This document shows positions 59,330 to 64,000 of a stretch of DNA of 64,000 nt, piece after piece. Position numbers and translations under genes: made by a program. The notes under the pieces were generated by a model, which saw nothing but the letters and a program-made list of their open reading frames with translations, was not told where the DNA came from and made no database searches. Location: the NCBI RefSeq assembly GCF_027460265.1, contig NZ_JAPZBC010000001.1, forward strand, positions 3,309,001-3,373,000, in the 5' to 3' direction. This stretch comes from Streptomyces sp. WMMC940 (GTDB taxonomy: Bacteria; Actinomycetota; Actinomycetes; Streptomycetales; Streptomycetaceae). Position 1 is the first letter of the stretch, and the number at the start of each line of letters is the position of its first letter.

Positions 59330-59800
59330 TCAGCCCTGGACCAGCTCCACCTGGATCTCGACCTCGACGGGCGCGTCCAGCGGCAGTACGGCGACACCCA
59401 CGGCGCTGCGCGCGTGCACGCCCTTGTCACCGAGGGCCGCTCCGAGCAGCTCACTCGCCCCATTGACCACGCCGGGCTGTCCGGTGAAGTCGGAGGCGGA
59501 GGCGACGAAACCGACCACCTTCACGACCCGGGCGATCCGGTCCAGGTCGCCGGCGATGGACTTCACGGCGGCCAGCGCGTTCAGAGCACAGGTGGCGGCC
59601 AGCTCCCTGGCCTCCTCCGGGGTGACCTCCGCACCGACCTTGCCGGTGACCGGAAGTTTGCCCTCCACCATCGGGAGCTGCCCCGAGGTGTAGACGTACG
59701 GGCCCGACTGCACGGCCGGCTGATACGCCGCCAGCGGCGGGACGACGGCGGGCAGCGTCAGCCCGAGTTCGGCGAGCTTGGCCTCGACCGTCCCGCTCAT
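59330..59800 (-). CDS. Rid/YjgF-family protein
   Basis: A 156-residue trimeric Rid-fold protein ('GPYVYTSGQLPMVEGKLPVTGKVG', 'CALNALAAVKSIAGDLDRIARVVKVVGFVAS', 'ARSAVGVAVLPLDAPVEVEIQVEL'). The Arg used by RidA to bind reactive enamine/imine intermediates is present in ARSAVGV. These proteins hydrolyse 2-aminoacrylate-type imines. ATG 59800 has GGGAGAAG. It overlaps the DUF4177 gene start by 4 bp. Confidence 0.9.
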   Translation of the reverse strand: MSGTVEAKLAELGLTLPAVVPPLAAYQPAVQSGPYVYTSGQLPMVEGKLPVTGKVGAEVTPEEARELAATCALNALAAVKSIAGDLDRIARVVKVVGFVASASDFTGQPGVVNGASELLGAALGDKGVHARSAVGVAVLPLDAPVEVEIQVELVQG

Positions 59801-59955
59801 GACTTCTCCCGCTTGAGGTAGGCCACGAGCTGCTCGGGGTTGTTCGGCCCGGGGACGACCTGGACGAGCTCCCAGCCGTCCTCGCCCCAGGTGTCCAGGA
59901 TCTGCTTGGTCGCGTGCACGAGAAGGGGCACGGTCGCGTATTCCCACTTGGTCAT
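59797..59955 (-). CDS. small DUF4177-like protein
   Basis: A 52-residue protein starting 'MTKWEYATVPLLVHATKQILDTWGEDGWELVQVVPG', the DUF4177 pattern (KWEY..., GxxGWELV). It has no catalytic residues. It is coupled to the Rid gene by a 4-bp overlap and may be a partner of it. Confidence 0.8.
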   Translation of the reverse strand: MTKWEYATVPLLVHATKQILDTWGEDGWELVQVVPGPNNPEQLVAYLKREKS

Positions 59956-60092
59956 GGAGCCGACTGTAGCCGCACCGGTGGGCGGCCCCGCGACACAGGT
60001 TCGCGCGGCACGCGAGACGCCCGGTGCGCCTGACCCGCCCAACGCGACCCGGGGTCGCTTAGCCCGCGGGTCGACTGGTTAGGCTCCAGGAC

Positions 60093-61085
60093 GTGAGCAG
60101 GCTCCAGGTCGTCAGCGGCAAGGGCGGTACCGGTAAGACGACGGTCGCCGCGGCCCTCGCGCTCGCCCTCGCGACGGAGGGAAAGCGCACCCTCCTCGTC
60201 GAGGTCGAGGGCAGGCAAGGCATCGCGCAGCTCTTCGAGACGGAGGCGCTGCCCTACGAGGAACGCAAGATCGCCGTAGCGCCCGGCGGCGGTGAGGTGC
60301 ACGCGCTGGCCATCGACGCCGAGCGGGCCCTCCTCGACTACCTCCAGATGTTCTACAAACTCGGGTCGGCCGGCCGGGCCCTGAAGAAGCTCGGCGCGAT
60401 CGACTTCGCCACGACCATCGCTCCGGGCGTGCGGGACGTGCTGCTGACGGGCAAGGCCTGCGAGGCCGTGCGTCGCCGGGACAAGCAGGGCCGGTACGCC
60501 TACGACCACGTCGTCATGGACGCCCCTCCGACCGGCCGCATCACCCGCTTCCTGAACGTCAACGACGAGGTCGCGGGGCTCGCCAAGATCGGCCCGATAC
60601 ACAACCAGGCCCAGGCCGTGATGCGCGTCCTCAAGTCCGCCGAGACCGCGGTGCACCTGGTGACGCTGCTGGAGGAGATGCCCGTTCAGGAGACCGCGGA
60701 CGGCATCGCCGAGCTGCGCGCCGCGGACCTCCCCACCGGCAAGGTGATCGTGAACATGGTGCGGCCGCACATCCTCGACGAGGAGGCGGTCCGGACCGCC
60801 GCGACCGCCGGACGTCGCAAGGACATCGCCAAGTCGCTGACCGGAGCGGGCGTCAGCGGCGCGGCCAAGCTGGTGGGACCGCTGCTGGAGCAGGCCGCCG
60901 AGCATGCCCAGCGCGTCGAGCTGGAGCGCGAGCAGCGTGCCGCGCTGGAGGCACTGAAGCTGCCGGCGTACGAACTCCCGCTGCTGAGCGAGGGGGTCGA
61001 CCTGGCGGGGCTCTACCAGCTGGCGACCGAACTGCGAAAGCTCGGAGTGGACGCCGGAGCCGATGCCGGGACGGACGCCCGATGA
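60093..61085 (+). CDS. ArsA-like P-loop ATPase, first copy
   Basis: A 330-residue SIMIBI ATPase: deviant Walker A 'LQVVSGKGGTGKTTVAAALALALA' at the N-terminus, 'LLVEVEGRQGIAQLF', 'VVMDAPPTGRITRFL' (switch II) and 'VNMVRPHILDE'. Similar to ArsA/Get3 ATPases but with no arsenite-binding Cys triplet visible, so arsenic resistance is not implied. The start is GTG at 60093. The following gene encodes a second member, so the two may form a heterodimer. Position immediately before wblA is a conserved arrangement as I remember it. Confidence 0.9.
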   Translation: MSRLQVVSGKGGTGKTTVAAALALALATEGKRTLLVEVEGRQGIAQLFETEALPYEERKIAVAPGGGEVHALAIDAERALLDYLQMFYKLGSAGRALKKLGAIDFATTIAPGVRDVLLTGKACEAVRRRDKQGRYAYDHVVMDAPPTGRITRFLNVNDEVAGLAKIGPIHNQAQAVMRVLKSAETAVHLVTLLEEMPVQETADGIAELRAADLPTGKVIVNMVRPHILDEEAVRTAATAGRRKDIAKSLTGAGVSGAAKLVGPLLEQAAEHAQRVELEREQRAALEALKLPAYELPLLSEGVDLAGLYQLATELRKLGVDAGADAGTDAR

Positions 61086-61098
61086 CCGGAGTGAACGG

Positions 61099-62388
61099 AT
61101 GACGTCGTCGATGACGCATGGCAGCACCCTGCGGGACACACCGCTGCTCGAGATCGATCCACTGCTCGATGACCCGGGCATCCGCATCATCGTGTGCTGC
61201 GGCGCCGGCGGGGTGGGCAAGACGACGACCGCCGCCGCCCTCGGGGTACGGGCGGCCGAGCGCGGCCGCCGGGCGGTCGTGCTCACCATCGACCCCGCAC
61301 GCCGGCTGGCCCAGTCGATGGGGATCGACCTGCTGGACAACACCCCGCGCCGGGTGGACGGCATCGAGGGCGACGGCGAGCTGCACGCCATGATGCTCGA
61401 CATGAAGCGCACCTTCGACGAGATCGTCGAGGCGCACGCGGACCCGTCCCGGTCCCGCGCCATCCTGGAGAACCCCTTCTACCAGTCGCTGTCGGCCGGC
61501 TTCGCGGGCACGCAGGAGTACATGGCGATGGAGAAGCTGGGGCAGTTGCGGGCGCGCGACGAGTGGGACCTGATCATCGTGGACACTCCGCCCTCGCGGT
61601 CGGCACTGGACTTCCTGGACGCTCCGAAACGGCTGGGGTCCTTTCTGGACGGCAAGTTCATCAGGCTGCTGATGGCTCCCGCGAAGATGGGCGGCCGGGC
61701 CGGGATGAAGTTCCTGAACGTCGGCATGTCGATGATGACCGGCACGCTGGGAAAGCTGCTGGGCGGTCAGCTGCTGCGTGACGTGCAGACCTTCGTGGCC
61801 GCCATGGACACGATGTTCGGCGGCTTCCGCACCCGTGCCGATGCCACGTACCGGCTGCTGCAGGCGCCCGGAACGGCGTTCCTGGTGGTCGCCGCCCCGG
61901 AGCGGGACGCGCTGCGCGAGGCGGCGTACTTCGTGGAGCGCCTGGCGGCGGAGGAGATGCCGTTGGCCGGGCTGGTGCTGAACCGCGTCCACGGCAGCGG
62001 CGCCGCCCGGCTGTCGGCCGAGCGGGCGCTGGCCGCCGCGGAAAATCTTGACGAGGACGGCATTGTGGATCAGGAGGCCGGGAAGGCTGTTGGGCGTGGC
62101 TCCACGGGGTCCTCTCCCACCCCTTCCGCCGTGGAGCCGGATTCCGAGTCCGACCAGCCCTCGGCACCCCCGACCTCACAACTGACCGCCGGTCTGCTGC
62201 GCCTGCATGCCGAACGGATGCAGGTGCTGTCGCGCGAGCAGCGCATGCGTGACCGCTTCACCGCGCTCCATCCCGAGGTGGCCGTGGCCGAAGTGGCCGC
62301 GCTGCCGGGCGATGTGCACGACCTCGCCGGCCTGAGGGCCATCGGCGACAAGCTCGCCGGCGGCGCCCTCCCGGCCGGAGACGCGTAG
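61099..62388 (+). CDS. ArsA-like P-loop ATPase, second copy
   Basis: A 429-residue ATPase. Walker A is IIVCCGAGGVGKTTTAAALG near residue 35, switch I 'VVLTIDPARRLAQSMGID', and switch II 'LIIVDTPPSRSALDFLDAPKRL'. 'FLVVAAPERDALREAAYFVERL' and 'LVLNRVHGSG' follow. Residues about 315-365 are a low-complexity Ser/Pro/Glu insert absent from the first copy. ATG 61099 has GGAGTG. It starts 13 bp after the first copy ends, clearly co-transcribed. Confidence 0.9.
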   Translation: MTSSMTHGSTLRDTPLLEIDPLLDDPGIRIIVCCGAGGVGKTTTAAALGVRAAERGRRAVVLTIDPARRLAQSMGIDLLDNTPRRVDGIEGDGELHAMMLDMKRTFDEIVEAHADPSRSRAILENPFYQSLSAGFAGTQEYMAMEKLGQLRARDEWDLIIVDTPPSRSALDFLDAPKRLGSFLDGKFIRLLMAPAKMGGRAGMKFLNVGMSMMTGTLGKLLGGQLLRDVQTFVAAMDTMFGGFRTRADATYRLLQAPGTAFLVVAAPERDALREAAYFVERLAAEEMPLAGLVLNRVHGSGAARLSAERALAAAENLDEDGIVDQEAGKAVGRGSTGSSPTPSAVEPDSESDQPSAPPTSQLTAGLLRLHAERMQVLSREQRMRDRFTALHPEVAVAEVAALPGDVHDLAGLRAIGDKLAGGALPAGDA

Positions 62389-62842
62389 CCCGGACTACGA
62401 CGGCGTCTGCCTTCTCGGGCATCCGGGCACACGGCGGAGCGACGCGGCCCGCCGCACGGCCGGGCCGCGCGGTGCCTGAGGGCTGTCCCGTACTGCGTGC
62501 GGCCGTGCACAGGCGACCGCCGGCACGCCTCTGCGAGGGGACGACAGGCGACCCCGTCCGCTGTGTGACGGCTCACATCCGGGTGGGGAGCTCCAACGCC
62601 GAGGACACGCACGGCTCGGGCGGACCGGGCACGCGTGGCCGGCGCGCTCGCCGCGGCCACCCCGGACGGCAGACGGGACGCACGACCGTCAGGCCGCCGT
62701 CAGTCGGCGAGACCGCCCGAACACGGCTCGGCGGAACACGCTCCACAGGGCGCGACAACGAACCCGAGGGACCCATGGGACCCGCAGAGCGGCCGGAGGT
62801 CCCTCGGACCCCAGGCCGCGCGGAGGGACACGATGTGGCGTG
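62389..62842. other. convergent spacer between the ArsA-like operon and wblA
   Basis: No gene seen. Frames here are discontinuous and use atypical codons. It holds the 3' ends of two converging transcripts. Confidence 0.5.
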
Positions 62843-62877
62843 ACCGGGGCCGGACCTGCGGCCGCCTCGGCCCCGGT
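62843..62877 (-). terminator. hairpin directly after wblA
   Basis: A 10-bp stem (62843-62852 with 62868-62877) ends at the base next to the wblA stop codon (62880-62878). The loop is about 15 nt and GC-rich. No T tract is present. Confidence 0.6.
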
Positions 62878-63222
62878 TCAGCCCACGGCGGCGAACGTCT
62901 CATAGGTCTCGTCGTCCTCGAGACCCACGGGCAGGATGCCCGCGCTGCGCTCGTACTCCGTACGCGCGGTCTCCAGCAGACGACGCCAGGAGGTGACGGT
63001 GGGGCGCCGGCGCAGCAACGCGCGCCGCTCCCGCTCGGTCATGCCACCCCACACACCGAACTCGACACGGTTGTCGAGCGCGTCGGCCAGGCACTCCGTC
63101 CGCACCGGGCATCCGGTGCACACCGCCTTGGCCCTGTTCTGCGCCGCTCCTTGTACGAACAGTTCATCCGGATCGGTAGTGCGGCAAGCTGCCTGCGCAC
63201 TCCAGTCGGTTACCCAGCCCAT
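62878..63222 (-). CDS. wblA: WhiB-like regulator WblA
   Basis: A 114-residue WhiB-family iron-sulfur protein. The four cluster Cys are in AACRTTDPDELF, then 29 residues on, CTGCPVRTEC (C-x29-C-x2-C-x5-C). 'NRVEFGVWGGMTERERRALLRRRPTV' follows with the G[VI]WGG turn and basic DNA-contact helix. The sequence is nearly that of S. coelicolor WblA, which represses antibiotic production and is needed for sporulation. ATG 63222 (MGWVTDWSAQ) matches the known start; in-frame starts at 63273 and 63279 are possible. Confidence 0.96.
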   Translation of the reverse strand: MGWVTDWSAQAACRTTDPDELFVQGAAQNRAKAVCTGCPVRTECLADALDNRVEFGVWGGMTERERRALLRRRPTVTSWRRLLETARTEYERSAGILPVGLEDDETYETFAAVG

Positions 63223-63346
63223 GCCGGCGCCGTCCTCTCCCGAATCGAGGCTCCCCCACGGCGGCAGCGGCATATTCACCGCTACCAGTTGAGGACGTTA
63301 CGGAAGGTGGACACAGCGCAACACCCCCTTCGGGCCCAATCTTGAA

Positions 63347-63356
63347 TGGCCCGAAC
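63347..63356 (+). promoter_or_regulatory. AdpA-consensus site in the wblA/PBP spacer
   Basis: TGGCCCGAAC fits the AdpA consensus TGGCSNGWWY at all ten positions. It lies about 125 bp upstream of the wblA start within the 360-bp divergent spacer (63223-63582). AdpA control of wblA has been reported in streptomycetes (from memory). Confidence 0.5.
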
Positions 63357-63582
63357 GGACTATGCGTAAGCGGCAGATCACCCGGGGGAGTGAGCTGAGG
63401 GCATACGTAATGAATCCGGCAAATCAGCCGGACAAACGGAACGGCCGCAGGGAGGACGTCACTGCGGAGCGACTCGGGATGGCGCGCGGTCTTGATGCAC
63501 AACCGCACTGCTGTGACAGTTGGGAGCAGCTTAGGCCAAGGCATATACGCGTGTCCGGAGAATGAGAACGTAGGCTGCCCCT

Positions 63583-64000
63583 ATGTCGAAGAAGCGATCG
63601 GGCGGTGGTCTGACCGGGACCCAGCAGGCCGCCAAGTTCCTCGGTGTCAGTGTGCTCGCGGGAGCCGTGCTGGCGGGCCTCGCCCTGCCGGCCGCCGGCG
63701 CGCTGGGACTGGCCGCCAAGGGCACGGTCGAGGGATTCGACGAGATCCCCGCCAATCTCAAGACCCCGCCACTGAGCCAGCGCACGACGATCCTGGACGC
63801 CGACGGGGGCCAGATCGCCACCGTCTACTCGCGTGACCGCACGGTCGTCCCGCTGAAGGACATCTCGCCGTACATGCAGAAGGCCATCGTCGCCATCGAG
63901 GACGCGCGTTTCTACGAACACGGGGCGATCGACCTCAAGGGCGTGCTGCGCGCCGTCAACCGCAACGCGCAGGAGGGCGGCGTGACCCAGGGCGCGTCGA
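63583..64000 (+). CDS. class A penicillin-binding protein (N-terminal part, cut by window end)
   Basis: Only the first 139 residues are present. A short basic cytoplasmic start (MSKKRSGGGLT) and a transmembrane helix ('FLGVSVLAGAVLAGLALPAAGALGLAA') precede the start of a GT51 glycosyltransferase domain: 'TTILDADGGQIATVYSRDR', 'YMQKAIVAIEDARFYEHGAIDLKGVLRAVNRN' with the catalytic Glu in EDARFYEH, and the beginning of GGVTQGAS. It polymerises lipid II, with a transpeptidase domain expected downstream. ATG 63583 has a weak AGGCTG site. Confidence 0.92.
   Translation, partial: MSKKRSGGGLTGTQQAAKFLGVSVLAGAVLAGLALPAAGALGLAAKGTVEGFDEIPANLKTPPLSQRTTILDADGGQIATVYSRDRTVVPLKDISPYMQKAIVAIEDARFYEHGAIDLKGVLRAVNRNAQEGGVTQGAS

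Noticed and set aside
60093..62388. Arsenic resistance operon
   Set aside because: The ATPases lack the arsenite-binding Cys residues of ArsA, and no arsB, arsC or arsR gene is adjacent.

Overview
The window is chromosomal DNA from a Streptomyces or very close relative. It is very GC-rich with strongly G/C-biased third codon positions and many GTG starts. It carries Streptomyces developmental genes (bldG, wblA), a TTA leucine codon in a pathway regulator, and a gene order from about 15 kb onward that, from memory, matches the conserved S. coelicolor core around SCO3540-SCO3580.

Region 1 (1-12.1 kb) is the edge of a biosynthetic gene cluster. It opens with the C-terminus of a large enzyme whose tail looks like an NRPS/PKS terminal thioester-reductase domain. 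Then follow an FAD monooxygenase, an NmrA-type NAD(P)-binding protein, an NTF2/SnoaL-like protein, a divergent GlxA/AraC regulator, an imine-reductase-like gene with a one-base frameshift, a Tat-signal flavin amine oxidase, a cytochrome P450, a very large SARP regulator (SARP + degenerate cyclase domain + P-loop ATPase, with TTA as codon 9) and a type II thioesterase. Reductive release plus imine reduction plus oxidative tailoring suggests a nitrogen heterocycle or polyketide-alkaloid product; that is inference.

Region 2 (12.4-15.1 kb) is a scrappy accessory stretch. It has an SMI1/KNR4-type immunity gene, a frame-broken remnant of an Rhs/YD-repeat toxin gene directly upstream of it, an unassigned zinc-finger-like protein, and a tRNA-Thr(CGT). 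A 24-bp imperfect copy (21/24) of part of this tRNA lies about 110 bp away and could be a fossil attachment site.

Region 3 (15.2-34.7 kb) is housekeeping: an S33 lipoprotein peptidase, DNA polymerase III delta', an MFS-thymidylate kinase-coiled-coil fusion, topoisomerase I, a small membrane protein, a methyltransferase, a lipoprotein, a proton pyrophosphatase, the bldG/anti-sigma pair and an MrfA-like helicase.

Region 4 (34.9-40.1 kb) is a compact, translationally coupled Tad/Flp-like operon on the minus strand (ssd, tadA, tadB, tadC, a Flp-type pilin candidate, tadE and a TadE/G-like gene), followed by a HAD phosphatase on the plus strand behind a strongly structured leader.

Region 5 (41.8-64 kb) holds a degenerate Fic-like protein, a CooC/ParA-type ATPase, a deacetylase-like lipoprotein, acs, nhaA, a holin-like membrane protein with an epoxide-hydrolase-like enzyme, a MarP-type protease, two Nudix hydrolases, nth, crp with an apparent autoregulatory site, an SPFH protein, a metallo-beta-lactamase hydrolase, a Rid protein, tandem ArsA-like ATPases, wblA, and the start of a class A penicillin-binding protein. 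No CRISPR array, rRNA gene or intact insertion sequence was seen.
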